In this document: positions 56,001 through 64,000 of the stretch, in pieces
Position numbering within the stretch: the first letter of the stretch is position 1
Layout of the letters: each line of letters begins with the position of its first letter
Origin: Bacteroidetes Order II. bacterium
GTDB taxonomy: Bacteria > Bacteroidota > Rhodothermia > Rhodothermales > UBA2364
Direction of reading: 5' to 3'
Length of the DNA: 64,000 nt
Assembly: GCA_016788705.1 (NCBI GenBank)
Contig: JAEUSQ010000030.1
Location: 25,758-89,757 of the forward strand
Notes under the pieces: model-generated
Seen by the model: the letters and a program-made list of their open reading frames with translations, nothing else
Database searches by the model: none
Told to the model about the DNA's origin: nothing
Program-made: the position numbers and the translations under genes

Positions 56001-56463
56001 CAGGAAGTTGGGTTTTGTCTGCACACGTATTATTGGCTGGATTCGGATCTGAAAAACCTGCCGGCGGCAGTACATAGGCTGTTGTCAGAATGGAGCCCGG
56101 AACAGCATTGGCCGCCACGGTGGTTTTTAATTCCAAAAAAATAGATTCACCAACGCCCAAGGTAAACCCACTCCAAGCGCCTGTTTGGGCATTGTAGGTC
56201 CCTCCACTGGGTGTGAATATCGGATTGGTGAGTGGCGTGCGTAGATTCACCACCACCGTCATCCCATTCACCGCCGAGGCGCCATTGTTGATCACCGTGA
56301 TAATATAGGTCAACTGGCTACTCGCCGAAGTATTCTCAAGATTGTCACTCATGGTGATACCCAAGTCGGCGGTTTGTTGTGCAGAAGCCCCTAATGGCAA
56401 AAAAAAGCAAAACAAACCAAATGCTAACCAATATACAGGAAGTGTGAAAATTCGATCCATCAC
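53089..56463 (-). CDS. large secreted DUF11-repeat protein with T9SS type A sorting domain
   Basis: A 1124-residue secreted protein. Signal (LPVYWLAFGLFCFFLPLGASAQ) is followed by four DUF11 repeats (about 30-150, 158-285, 291-415, 430-545; for example ITVVNNGPATLESFAVIDRLPPY) and a Cys-containing hinge (SCSCDAG). Residues 560-1040 are an unrecognised beta-rich region with an embedded cell-surface-like segment. The C-terminal 80 residues (YKLYPNYPNPFNPTTVIEF, then AVYDVLGREVKVLANGQ) are the type A sorting module. Likely cell-surface or exported and adhesive. A promoter region of 268 bases precedes it. Confidence 0.88.
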   Translation of the reverse strand: MMDRIFTLPVYWLAFGLFCFFLPLGASAQQTADLGITMSDNLENTSASSQLTYIITVINNGASAVNGMTVVVNLRTPLTNPIFTPSGGTYNAQTGAWSGFTLGVGESIFLELKTTVAANAVPGSILTTAYVLPPAGFSDPNPANNTCADKTQLPGSNSTADLGIVKSDNQTTIAPGGILTYLITVVNNGPATLESFAVIDRLPPYVTVAGYDVSAGQYNATTGAWTGLNFAPGESLFMQVTAQVSANAPGGTLLLNTAYVYPPNGTIDPNSDNNTCHDVTTVSGNNPPPVSEVDLGITKSDNRANVTPGEDLTYTLTIVNNGPATVTNMVVIDTLPTHFVGPYAYTTRSSSGQVNVGLYDPATGLWNGLNFAPGESLFLEIKGKVSASAPQGNLINVASVSPPPGYTDPKSDNNHCEDKTLVVGPGGADVSVQKTVSNPIPAPGDEVEWTISVTNNGPETAQAVFVSDRIPVGISFVSLVSATQGTFNVQNGSWDVGTLNAGKTATLIVKTSVNNGAPAEVKNCATVTTTSNDPTAANNEGCASIAPKTVSCSCDAGVESNGDFALALAQRAFNRQFVRQEGPISTLHKTASPMASVLAELVPATGPEGALPFDQTWAVEDLMSYGVTKAKALYAVDYNQINKNNRRMAGIFAAVTQGHHYEHAKVTCDRFGTHTLDEVRILEIAGNPFVLSKIMRADGQLDYSVTFTARKTGNGYLVDSRNAIVEYSLPASKEEEVLTFEVWTLSPEKTAEMVQEILKKLQARGAVTINNTEWNAPTIPQIYVRKGRYEQSKLVFEIANPNGLSTAKLTGFIRNSEVATDTRTVDMTLNLSGKSVQNITIPTNGPLYDATFELSDGTQKGIDQLYYADGTWSYNVPHLVQEAALKVVPQETFTPSTDAYVVERNAQFSGKLTEALGNNQVVSLFRTLRAGNTAADFSAYNAIEFIASGSGRIEFSPEKASRAGNEQFRTVFDLTSYPKTYTIRYSQLNNGAGDTFTAEDLRWLSFYVLPAAGKGYPQNFEISLKDVKFIANAEPLPKAYKLYPNYPNPFNPTTVIEFNVPQASEVKIAVYDVLGREVKVLANGQFFPGLHSVVFDATGQPSGVYFYQMSVGRNTLTGKMILAK

Positions 56464-56731
56464 AATAATCAGATTTATGGTTTAGTACAGCAATCTAAAA
56501 AATATCGCTGTTCATTGAACACTAAAAACAAAAAGCGTTCCAATTTGTCGTTTTGTTAGATGCAAATTCCCGAAAGGTTGTTGGTTTTAGAGAAAAAATT
56601 CTAATGTTTTCAGGAGCTACCAATTTGTTTTCCATTAACCTACGGATTATCTTGCATAAAAAACCCGTGCTTCCCTCCGTACTTCAGATCTGAACTGCGA
56701 AGCGGGTTATTCCGCATCAATTGTTTAACCT

Positions 56732-58036
56732 ATGACCGTTTCGATCATTTTCCTGATCTTGGCTGTTCTCTTGGCAGGTATTTTCTTCTTGGTTTATTTT
56801 AATCGGAACAATCAGGTTACCGATGCCCAGCGATTTAAAACCGAATTTAAGCGCGAAACCCTGCACGAAGTAGGCATCGAACACATACGACCCAAAGAAA
56901 AAACGACGGAGACACCAAGGCCAAGCCTCCAGACCGAACAGGCATCTGCGGAACCAAGCCCGCGTACCCTGAAGCCTGTGTCATCCAACACCGACGAAAT
57001 TCTTAGTGTTCGCGCCAAGACAACACCGACCAAAACATCTTCTTCCCCGCTTCCTCAAGTGGCTCCGCCCACCTTTTTAAAAATCAAGGCTGCCCCAATC
57101 AGCCAAGTACACCCAACACCACACAACGAATCGGACCCAACACCCGTGGACATTCAACAGGTTTTTAAGCACACCCTCGAAGCCGTAAAAGCCGCTTCTA
57201 TGGCCCATACGGTTGTATTGCTCCGTTTAGGGCAACACCATGCCTTCATCGAAGGGATATTCTCGGAAGAAAAGGCGATCCGACCACATATCCAGATCCC
57301 GCGATCCACTCCTTTCCTTCGGGTCATAGACCCGAAGGAACAGATTTCGGTGCTCACGGCCTCCGAAATTGCAGAAACGCCGCTCTATTATGCCAAACAC
57401 ATTGAGTTGATTGGCCTGATTGCCGCGCCCATCCACTTGCAAGATGGTTTATGGGGGTATTTGGTTGCAGATGCCACCGCGACCCATTCGGTACACCATC
57501 CGGGCATTCTTTCCGGTTTTGCACAAACCCTTTCTGCTGTCATAGCCGAGCATAAAAAAACCACGTCCATCAACTCCGGCCCCACAGTTTGGGCAGGACA
57601 CGCCACACGGCCTCGCAAAGAAATTATTGCAGATGAAATGCGAAAAGCCCGAAACCAAAATCTTCCATTGGTTTTTGCATTGATCTATCTGAACCAATAC
57701 ATCGCCGCAGATAAAGAACTGACGTCCGATGTTATTGTTGCAAGGGAAAGCGAACTTTGGCAAGGGGTGGAAAAGGCCATCCGAAATATTGGTCGGATCG
57801 AACGGTTTGGCGAGTTGATGGTAGGCGTTTTCTTATACGGTACCACTTTTAACGCCGAAGACTGGATTTCCGACATTCAGTATAACCTAACATCCGAAAT
57901 GCGTTTTCCGGCTCAGTCCATTTCTATTGGTGGGGTTTTGATGAATGATACCCACACCGACGGTTCAGCGCTCTTAGCAGATGCCATCGAAGCCCTGAAG
58001 CAGGTACAGCAGGGAGGCGCTGCCTTAATAGGTTGA
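56732..58036 (+). CDS. single-pass membrane protein with GAF-like and degenerate GGDEF domain
   Basis: A 434-residue protein. Residues 5-22 (IIFLILAVLLAGIFFLVYF) are a membrane helix, followed by a Pro/Thr/Ser-rich linker to about 125. A GAF-like part (about 140-275; FKHTLEAVKAASMAHTVVLL) precedes a region (about 290-430) aligning with a GGDEF fold: EIIADEMRKARNQNLPLVFALI, IRNIGRIERFGELMVGVFL and SISIGGVLMNDTHTDGSALL. The GGDEF signature itself is ERFGEL, so it should not make cyclic di-GMP; a binding or scaffolding role is more likely. No partner gene adjacent. Confidence 0.72.
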   Translation: MTVSIIFLILAVLLAGIFFLVYFNRNNQVTDAQRFKTEFKRETLHEVGIEHIRPKEKTTETPRPSLQTEQASAEPSPRTLKPVSSNTDEILSVRAKTTPTKTSSSPLPQVAPPTFLKIKAAPISQVHPTPHNESDPTPVDIQQVFKHTLEAVKAASMAHTVVLLRLGQHHAFIEGIFSEEKAIRPHIQIPRSTPFLRVIDPKEQISVLTASEIAETPLYYAKHIELIGLIAAPIHLQDGLWGYLVADATATHSVHHPGILSGFAQTLSAVIAEHKKTTSINSGPTVWAGHATRPRKEIIADEMRKARNQNLPLVFALIYLNQYIAADKELTSDVIVARESELWQGVEKAIRNIGRIERFGELMVGVFLYGTTFNAEDWISDIQYNLTSEMRFPAQSISIGGVLMNDTHTDGSALLADAIEALKQVQQGGAALIG

Positions 58037-58071
58037 CCATTTCTATCCTAAAATCGCGGTTGTATTGCATC

Positions 58072-58100
58072 TTGATATATGTGTATCAGATATAATTTTG
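58072..58100 (+). promoter_or_regulatory. putative Bacteroidota-type promoter of dinB
   Basis: TTG at 58072-58074 and TAATTTTG (TAnnTTTG type) at 58093-58100 with an 18-base spacer fit the Bacteroidota sigma consensus, 45 bases before the dinB start. A TGATA/TATCA pair flanks part of the spacer. Not tested. Confidence 0.35.
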
Positions 58101-58144
58101 TTTTGGGTTTCATTGTTTCGTAATTTCAGGAAACCCAAAAGTAT

Positions 58145-59266
58145 ATGGCGGAAGACGGCTCTCCCCGAAAAATCATCCACGTAGATATGGACGCTTTTTT
58201 TGCGTCGGTAGAACAGCGCGATCATCCAGCATTACGGGGCAAGCCTGTTGCTGTGGGCGGAGGCGGTCCCCGTGGTGTGGTGGCTGCAGCCAGTTATGAG
58301 GCCCGCGCCTTTGGTGTTCGGTCTGCCATGCCTTCAATTACGGCCAAACGCTTGTGTCCAGACCTTCTCTTCGTTCGTCACCGTTTCGAGGTATATAAAC
58401 AAGTCTCACAGCAAATCCGAGATATTTTCCTGTCTTATACCGACCTTGTAGAGCCACTTAGTTTAGACGAAGCCTATCTGGATGTAACCGAGAACAAGCG
58501 CGGCATACAAAATGCCACCGAAATGGCGCGCGAAATTAAGGAGCGTATCCGCGATGAAACCCAACTTACAGCCTCGGCTGGGGTGTCGTATAACAAGTTT
58601 CTCGCCAAAATTGCCTCAGACTATAAAAAGCCAGATGGACTTTTCGTGATCAAACCTCATCAAGGGGAAGCCTTCGTGGCCAGTTTGCCCATAGAACGCT
58701 TTTTTGGAGTAGGTAAAGTGACCGCACGACGGATGAACGACCTGGGGATTTTTACAGGCGCCGATCTTCGCGCCCAGCCAGAGGCGGTCTTGCGTACTCA
58801 CTTTGGAAAAGCAGGCGGGTTTTATTATCGCATGGCCCGTGGCATAGACCATCGGGTGGTTTGTCCAGACCGCATCCGGAAATCCATCAGTTCCGAAACC
58901 ACTTTTAGCGAAGATCTATATACGTGGGAGGCACTATCGGCCAAACTTCTGACCCAAACCGAAGATGTTTGGCGATTTGTGGAACGAAGCCGGATTCATG
59001 GCCGAACGGTGACTCTTAAGCTGAAATTCCAAGATTTCCAAATCATCTCCCGAAGTAAATCAGTTGTATGGCCCATCTCAGCACGCGAACAATTTGAACA
59101 AATTGCCCTTAATTTACTCTGGAACTTTTTGCCGCCCCCCAAAGGAATTCGACTTATCGGTATTGGGCTTTCTAACTTAGACACGGAAGACCATTTAGCG
59201 GGCAAACAACTCATGCTCCCTTTCGAAAATGGAGGACTGATCGAACCGACGAATCCGCATATGTAA
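58145..59266 (+). CDS. dinB: DNA polymerase IV
   Basis: A 373-residue Y-family polymerase for translesion synthesis. Metal residues are in IIHVDMDAFFASVEQRD (D14) and SLDEAYLDV (D108, E109). KPVAVGGGGPRGVVAAASYEA and SAGVSYNKFLAKIASDYKKP are family blocks, as is the little-finger part (RIHGRTVTLKLKFQDFQII). The length is a little longer than E. coli DinB. No clear beta-clamp motif is claimed, although LMLPFE near the C-terminus is like one. Single gene behind a Bacteroidota-type promoter. Confidence 0.94.
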   Translation: MAEDGSPRKIIHVDMDAFFASVEQRDHPALRGKPVAVGGGGPRGVVAAASYEARAFGVRSAMPSITAKRLCPDLLFVRHRFEVYKQVSQQIRDIFLSYTDLVEPLSLDEAYLDVTENKRGIQNATEMAREIKERIRDETQLTASAGVSYNKFLAKIASDYKKPDGLFVIKPHQGEAFVASLPIERFFGVGKVTARRMNDLGIFTGADLRAQPEAVLRTHFGKAGGFYYRMARGIDHRVVCPDRIRKSISSETTFSEDLYTWEALSAKLLTQTEDVWRFVERSRIHGRTVTLKLKFQDFQIISRSKSVVWPISAREQFEQIALNLLWNFLPPPKGIRLIGIGLSNLDTEDHLAGKQLMLPFENGGLIEPTNPHM

Positions 59267-59570
59267 TACATGCACCGGAAATTAATATTTCCTAAAACAC
59301 CTGCGGCACCTGTTTTGGCCCGATTGTGGCATATTGTTTATCTATGAACGCATGATAAAGCCTTAATATCCATAAATTCAAGTGCCCAGCGCTAACTTGC
59401 CAACCCACAAACTGGTTTATCGTAGAGGATGGCAAGATTTTTGCATAGGTTTTAGGGTTCATCCCGCCCTTATTTGAATACACCATATTCATTGATGGCA
59501 AGTGTTTAAGGTCAACCATTGAGAGCTTTATGGTTACTCGTATCAAAAATAAACCAGTTTTCGTCTGGAT
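59267..59570. other. 304-base gap
   Basis: Contains a short 6-bp-arm palindrome GGAAAT/ATTTCC at 59277-59292 just after dinB, possibly a weak terminator. No other gene or RNA was seen. The start of the kinase frame is not fixed, so the last part may belong to it. Confidence 0.45.
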
Positions 59571-62387
59571 TTGATACAACCAAAACAACCAATTAACGGT
59601 TTAGGTATCGAATATAGATTCATCTGCAAGAACCAATTGAATGTGACCTACCTTGTAAACCTTCCAGACTGGACCAGCCCATTTCAAGACGATGTCCTGA
59701 CAAACACCGAGGATCAACGTGTCTCTGATTCGGTGGTGGCGCAATTGGATGAAACAGGACGGGTACTGATGGTGAATCTCAAAGCCGAAACCGAGTGGGG
59801 CCTGACCAAGGGGATGAGGGTTCCGCGAGCCTTTATGTACACGTTGCGCACCCAAGTCCCAGACGAACAGGGTGTTTATGTGGTGGAATCTTCTCTCGGA
59901 CAACTCCATGTATTGCACCTACAACAACAAGGTGGCTGGTTATTGATGAGCAAGCCCGCTTTATTGGCAGAAAACGGCATCCCAGAAAGTCCCTCTGCCT
60001 TTAAAGCACTCATTGAAAAAGTGCCGATTTTTATTCTGCATATGAATGCAGATGGAACCGTGCTCCAGGCCAATACAGAATCCGAACGCATCACAGGATA
60101 TACCGCCTTAGAAACCCAGAATAGACCTTTCTTACTTGAAATATTACACCCCGAAGACCGTTGGAAGTTTACCAAAGCATTGCGGGAGGTGCGAGACGCG
60201 GGAAAAATAACCTTTGGTGCGCGGTTTCAGCGAAAACACGAAAACGAGGAAACCCGTTTTGCCGAGATCCATTTATATCTGGCCGCACGCGAAACCATTG
60301 GCGAGGTAGAAGCGGTTATTTTTGATGTGACGGATCAGTCGGAGGTGGATGCAGATCTTTTCCTGAGTGAATCGCTCTATCGGGTCTTTTTAGAACAAAC
60401 CCCAACAGGGGTGATCCATCTGGATGAAATAGGCATTGTAACGTTCGAGAACCATCGCTTTCGGCAGTTGGTGGGAGAATCTCCAGAGGCCGCTTGGATC
60501 GGCCAGAACATCTACGCCCTAAGACCTTTTGGCGCCGAGGTAGAAGACCACATCCGTCAGATGTTGCGTACCGGAACCGAGTTCGGGAACGTAGAAGTCC
60601 GTCTCCAGATATTGCGCCAAACCGGGGAACAATTCCTAACAGTACATGGTGCGCCCATTCACCATCCCAGCGGAGACATTGTGGGAGGGGTTCTGCTTGT
60701 GGAAGACATTACCCATCGGAAACAACAGGAAATCCTTAGAGACCGCCAAAAATCCTATGTGCAAGCTGAGGCGGCCTTACGTGAAGCCTTATTCGACCAT
60801 GAAAGCCAGACCTCCTTCTTGGAACGTGCCGTGGAAATTTTGGCTCAGGCTACGGCAGCCGATCGGGTGACGGTTTTTCTACGGGCCGATCAGGACAACC
60901 ATTACCATGCCCATGCCGTTTGGCCATCCGACGGGCACGAACCCCTGCCATTTGAGTCGTTGAATGCAGCCGATTTTCCTATCCTGATGCGTACCCTCAT
61001 TGACCGAGAAGTCCTGCACCTCAATCGCTCGCACCCTTTAACCCCCGATGCCGTTCTGTTACTTAACCGTTCCGGCATGTTAGAGGCCATTTGGGAGCCA
61101 TTCTTCGAAAATGGACGCCCCTTTGGCTTTGTGGCCTTCGAAGTCCATCATACATCTGATATCCGCCGAACTTGGGATGCCACCGAACGATCCTTTGTCG
61201 AAAAACTGACCCACACTTTCGAAGCCCTTTGGGGACGTATTACTGCCGAAGTACGGTATAACCAAACGGTTGCCGCCATAGACGAATGCCTATTTAATTT
61301 CGAGTTTTCCCCCGACGACAGCCGGTCATATACTTTTATTACCCCACAAATTGATAAACTGATTGGTTATCCACCCGAACTATTGATGAATCGAGAAAAA
61401 GGACGGGTGGACTGGCTACGACAAATTGTAAATCCTGCAGACCGTGTAGAGGTCGCCGCCCACGATCAGTGTCTTCGTAGCGGCATCGGAAGTGAAGTAA
61501 CTTATCGGGTTTTACACCGAGACGGTTCTCTTCGCTGGCTGCGCGAATCAGCAAGCCCACATCGAGACTCCTCGCGACGGGTAACGGTTGGAGGTATTCT
61601 AATAGATGTGACCGAACAAAAAACGGCAGAGAGCGACCTGATCAACGCAAAACGCGCCGCAGAAAGTGCCAATGAACTTAAGAGTGCCTTTCTGGCCACC
61701 ATGAGCCATGAAATCCGTACACCGCTTGGCGCAGTAAATGGCTTTGCAGAACTTCTTGCTCGCGAACTGGCGGAGGTAGAAGAAAAAACCAAACGTCCCA
61801 TGCCCGCACAGGTGACAGAGTTCGTGATTGCCATCCGCGAAAATTCCCAACGCCTGCTCACATTGGTAAACGACTTGTTCGACTTATCGAACCTCGAAAT
61901 CGGGGTCATGTCCATCCGCCACATCTCCGTCCCCCTCCACGAAGTTGTGCTCAAGGCTACCAGCAAGGCTGCCGTAGCCCTGTCTCAAAAAGGCGTAGAA
62001 TTAAAGTTGAACCTTGCCCAGCAAGAACCTGTGGTTATTGGAGATCCCCAACGGATCCAACAGGTTTTGGAAAACTTATTGGAAAACGCCGCTAAGTTTA
62101 CGGAACAAGGGTCGGTAACCGTTACATCTTCAAAATTCGATACAGAGGTTGCGATCGAAATTATGGATACAGGTGTTGGCATGAGTGAGGAATACGCGGC
62201 TCACCTTTTCACCCCGTTTATGCAGGAAGACCGTCGGCTCAATAGGCGTTTTAAAGGAACAGGGCTTGGCCTTGCATTGGTGAAGCGGATTTTGGAGTTG
62301 ATGGATGGCCGGGTAGAGGTTGAAAGTGAAAAAGGAAAAGGTTCAACCTTCCGAATCTGGCTCCCGCTTGCACAGCCAGCCACATAA
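59571..62387 (+). CDS. multi-PAS/GAF histidine kinase
   Basis: A frame of 938 residues; its first codon is TTG at 59571, the next in-frame ATG is at 59769 (residue 67), and either may be right. PAS domains lie near residues 150-265 (TVLQANTESERITGY) and 275-390, a GAF-like domain near 410-560 and another PAS near 565-690. The HisKA box FLATMSHEIRTPLGAVNGFA (H713) and the HATPase part NLLENAAKFTEQGSV, DTGVGMSEEYAAHLF, FKGTGLGLALVKRIL are intact. No membrane segment or receiver domain was seen, so it is a cytoplasmic sensor whose response regulator is not in the window. Confidence 0.9.
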   Translation: MIQPKQPINGLGIEYRFICKNQLNVTYLVNLPDWTSPFQDDVLTNTEDQRVSDSVVAQLDETGRVLMVNLKAETEWGLTKGMRVPRAFMYTLRTQVPDEQGVYVVESSLGQLHVLHLQQQGGWLLMSKPALLAENGIPESPSAFKALIEKVPIFILHMNADGTVLQANTESERITGYTALETQNRPFLLEILHPEDRWKFTKALREVRDAGKITFGARFQRKHENEETRFAEIHLYLAARETIGEVEAVIFDVTDQSEVDADLFLSESLYRVFLEQTPTGVIHLDEIGIVTFENHRFRQLVGESPEAAWIGQNIYALRPFGAEVEDHIRQMLRTGTEFGNVEVRLQILRQTGEQFLTVHGAPIHHPSGDIVGGVLLVEDITHRKQQEILRDRQKSYVQAEAALREALFDHESQTSFLERAVEILAQATAADRVTVFLRADQDNHYHAHAVWPSDGHEPLPFESLNAADFPILMRTLIDREVLHLNRSHPLTPDAVLLLNRSGMLEAIWEPFFENGRPFGFVAFEVHHTSDIRRTWDATERSFVEKLTHTFEALWGRITAEVRYNQTVAAIDECLFNFEFSPDDSRSYTFITPQIDKLIGYPPELLMNREKGRVDWLRQIVNPADRVEVAAHDQCLRSGIGSEVTYRVLHRDGSLRWLRESASPHRDSSRRVTVGGILIDVTEQKTAESDLINAKRAAESANELKSAFLATMSHEIRTPLGAVNGFAELLARELAEVEEKTKRPMPAQVTEFVIAIRENSQRLLTLVNDLFDLSNLEIGVMSIRHISVPLHEVVLKATSKAAVALSQKGVELKLNLAQQEPVVIGDPQRIQQVLENLLENAAKFTEQGSVTVTSSKFDTEVAIEIMDTGVGMSEEYAAHLFTPFMQEDRRLNRRFKGTGLGLALVKRILELMDGRVEVESEKGKGSTFRIWLPLAQPAT

Positions 62388-62391
62388 CCAA

Positions 62392-62417
62392 ACAGGCGCC
62401 CAAAACCGAACGCCTGT
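62392..62417. terminator. hairpin between convergent genes, weak terminator
   Basis: ACAGGCG at 62392-62398 pairs with CGCCTGT at 62411-62417 in the 54 bases between the kinase and the barrel gene. It has no clear T-run on the plus strand and only a short one on the minus strand. Confidence 0.4.
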
Positions 62418-62441
62418 CGCATTTAAAAACAGATTGAAAGA

Positions 62442-63398
62442 TCAGAACTTTAATCTCAAGCCAATCACTGCACCCAAGCCGCCTATATTAATATAGGATT
62501 TAAGTTCATTACCTGCTTTTGTGGCATCAAAACCTGCGTGCCCTACTACATTCGAGGATTCAGTAATTTCGTCTTGATAGACCACATTTTTTGCATAATA
62601 AGGAAGTTGGTCTAAAGTGACTGGAATTTTTGTGCCACTGGCCAGTGTTCCGGTTGCCGAAAAAGCTGTCATTTCTTTAGACTTTGAACTAACAGGTGTA
62701 TTTCGGTATTCTAATTCCGCTGTGAGGCCAAACCTATCACCAAACGGAATATCCAATCCCAAACCACCAATAAAACCAAGAGTTGGATTGGGCTGGACCT
62801 TCTCCGTTCGTGTTAATTCAGCCGACTTAAACAGGGGATTAACTGTTACGGCCACGCTGCCGATCTGGTCTTTTATCGTCGTATTGACTTCTGAGTATCC
62901 ATAAACAGGCAATATAACTCCTACGCGGGCATAGGGTTTTATTTTATGATTACAGGGAAATCCAACCACAAAAGTCGGTGCTACTTCCGCTGCAATGGCC
63001 TTACTCTCTGCCTTCAAATCAAGGAGGGTTGTGGTTCCTGCGGTCACTGTTTTTTGAACCAAGGTCTGAGGTTTTCCTTCAAAATAAGTAACCCCAAATT
63101 CAAGGGCGAGGTTTTTATCTAATTTGTAACCCACCGTAAGGCCATACCGGAGACCTTCACCGAACGACCCGTTAAGCGCTTTTTCTGAAACCACCTTGGT
63201 TGCGCCCGTTGCAGGATTAACCACCGTCAAAACTGTTTGACGTGGTTCAAAGGAGCCTGCATTTGGAAATTCACCGGGGGATACCGTCACAAACTGACCT
63301 GCTGTTGGTTTAAAATACAAGCCTTTTTGACTTTGTGCCTGTATGAAAAGCCCCGAAAAGATCGCGAGGAAGATAAATAATGCACTGAAGCGTTTCAT
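62442..63398 (-). CDS. outer-membrane beta-barrel family protein
   Basis: A 318-residue exported protein. Signal RFSALFIFLAIFSGLFIQAQ is followed by strand pairs such as GLRYGLTVGYKLDKNLALEF, IKPYARVGVILPVYGYSE and FGLTAELEYRNTPVSS, with a C-terminal GGLGAVIGLRLKF that ends in Phe as outer-membrane barrels do. Middle loops have Thr/Val-rich repeats. Family looks like the OmpA/porin-type N-terminal barrels with no peptidoglycan domain. Function unknown. Confidence 0.78.
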   Translation of the reverse strand: MKRFSALFIFLAIFSGLFIQAQSQKGLYFKPTAGQFVTVSPGEFPNAGSFEPRQTVLTVVNPATGATKVVSEKALNGSFGEGLRYGLTVGYKLDKNLALEFGVTYFEGKPQTLVQKTVTAGTTTLLDLKAESKAIAAEVAPTFVVGFPCNHKIKPYARVGVILPVYGYSEVNTTIKDQIGSVAVTVNPLFKSAELTRTEKVQPNPTLGFIGGLGLDIPFGDRFGLTAELEYRNTPVSSKSKEMTAFSATGTLASGTKIPVTLDQLPYYAKNVVYQDEITESSNVVGHAGFDATKAGNELKSYINIGGLGAVIGLRLKF

Positions 63399-63802
63399 GA
63401 TCTTGGAATGTTTAAGCCATTTTCTGTTGGCATTATAGAAAAAGATAAATTGAATGTAAAAGTATTAACATTATTTGATGTTTATTAATGAATTTTTTGG
63501 ATTTTATGTGATTTTGGAATTAATAAAGAGTGTATTTTTGTTGTAATAACAAAAAAATAATAGCGTTAATGTATTTTTGTTTTTGCAATACTTCTTGTGC
63601 TCGGCGTGTTGTAGTTAATTTTAATTAAACCCTGTAAGTGTTTTACGTACAGTTAATCAAGAATTTCCCTAAGCACTATTTTAGGCAACATAAAGCACCC
63701 GTAACAAGTCACTCTGTGTACGACTTAGCACCTCCATACGATATTTTTGATCATAAGATTGCTTGAGATGATCAAACAGGATTTTAAGATATCAATATTT
63801 TT
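63399..63802. other. 404-base AT-rich gap, probable promoter region
   Basis: Strongly AT-rich, especially 63440-63640, between the start of the barrel gene and the end of a further minus-strand gene. It contains no frame of interest and no clear repeat; it presumably holds the barrel promoter. Confidence 0.5.
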
Positions 63803-64000
63803 TTATTCTTGTATTATTTGTATAGTACAAGCTGGGATTTCACAATCCGTAGGTTTGTTTCCAAAGACATCTACGGTAGCGATGTATCCTATGTTTCTGA
63901 TTGCTTCTTCTGCAAATATACTAACAACGAATTCAGCCCCCCATCTAAACAGTCTCCGAGCTAATGGATTATCCTCCCCGCCCGTTACCTGTAACGAGGT
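63803..64000 (-). CDS. C-terminal part of a minus-strand gene cut by the window edge
   Basis: Reading the minus strand from the right edge gives 65 codons and a TAA (63803-63805): ...GEDNPLARRLFRWGAEFVVS, then IFAEEAIRNIGYIATVDVFGNKP and a Cys-containing end (TDCEIPACTIQIIQE). The start is outside the window. The length of open frame and balanced composition support a real gene. No family is recognised from this piece. Confidence 0.6.
   Translation of the reverse strand, partial: TSLQVTGGEDNPLARRLFRWGAEFVVSIFAEEAIRNIGYIATVDVFGNKPTDCEIPACTIQIIQE

Noticed and set aside
1..64000. tRNA/rRNA genes, CRISPR arrays and mobile elements
   Set aside because: Gaps were read for T-loop-like TTCGANNC motifs, regular spaced repeats and transposase or integrase motifs; none was convincing.

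Overview
The window looks like chromosomal DNA of a Bacteroidota-type bacterium, most likely from the Rhodothermota/Rhodothermia side of the FCB group. The evidence is taxon-flavoured gene content: two secreted proteins with FlgD/type A C-terminal sorting modules (YPNPF...; one ends in the classic NYPNPFNPTT...LGREV module), many short lipoproteins with an -A-C or -G-C lipobox, a SpoIIM/DUF4129/DUF4350/MoxR membrane cluster, a FadL/PorV-like barrel, TIGR02757, and mostly absent Shine-Dalgarno sequences. No tRNA, rRNA, CRISPR array, transposase or integrase was seen; this is ordinary, densely packed chromosome with a few accessory-looking pockets.

Layout. 1-1972: the tail of an upstream gene (position suggests dnaX), ybaB, a flavin-reductase-like protein and a TIGR02757 protein. 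2377-7313: a tight same-strand cluster of a SpoIIM-like membrane protein, a polytopic membrane protein, DUF4129, DUF4350 and a MoxR ATPase, followed by a PBP4-type carboxypeptidase (dacB) and a secreted M1 peptidase. 11383-17517: a lipoprotein, a beta-propeller protein with a C-terminal sorting module, a glycosyltransferase 2, a small secreted protein, an AlkC-type DNA glycosylase and a quinone-oxidoreductase-like enzyme. 17625-24774 is mostly minus strand: lipoprotein, DUF6624, an AT-rich exported HExxH protein, an M19 dipeptidase/DoxX pair, a Spy/CpxP-like LTxxQ protein and the pyrR-pyrB operon.

24907-29970: a partner-switching signalling set (membrane GAF-PP2C phosphatase, STAS anti-anti-sigma, HATPase anti-sigma), then an NYN-domain protein with a cold-shock-like tail and a VanW protein. 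29943-36385: a GH13 lipoprotein, a TPR protein and an unrecognised 572-residue protein with an internally duplicated module; divergent from these lie a 55-codon ORF and a membrane-anchored coiled-coil protein behind a perfect 14-bp palindrome. 36564-40352: a very large GH13-like enzyme fused to a C-terminal DUF1508 (YegP-type) domain. 40466-47205: a trans-sulfuration PLP enzyme, two low-complexity secreted proteins, tsaD, a GNAT acetyltransferase, a chorismate-mutase-type protein and mltG. 47290-51103 (minus): an outer-membrane barrel, a Tyr/Ser/Arg-rich lipoprotein and a small lipoprotein. 51366-64000: proS, a 1124-residue DUF11-repeat sorted protein, a GAF/degenerate-GGDEF membrane protein, dinB, a multi-PAS histidine kinase, an outer-membrane barrel and the C-terminal end of one more minus-strand gene.

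The clearest functional groupings are envelope biogenesis (SpoIIM cluster, DacB, MltG, VanW), signal transduction (phosphatase/STAS/anti-sigma, histidine kinase, degenerate GGDEF), alpha-glucan metabolism (two GH13 proteins) and information processing (tsaD, proS, dinB, alkC-like, ybaB). The least explained parts are the 33461-36385 divergent locus and the DUF1508-fused GH13 protein.
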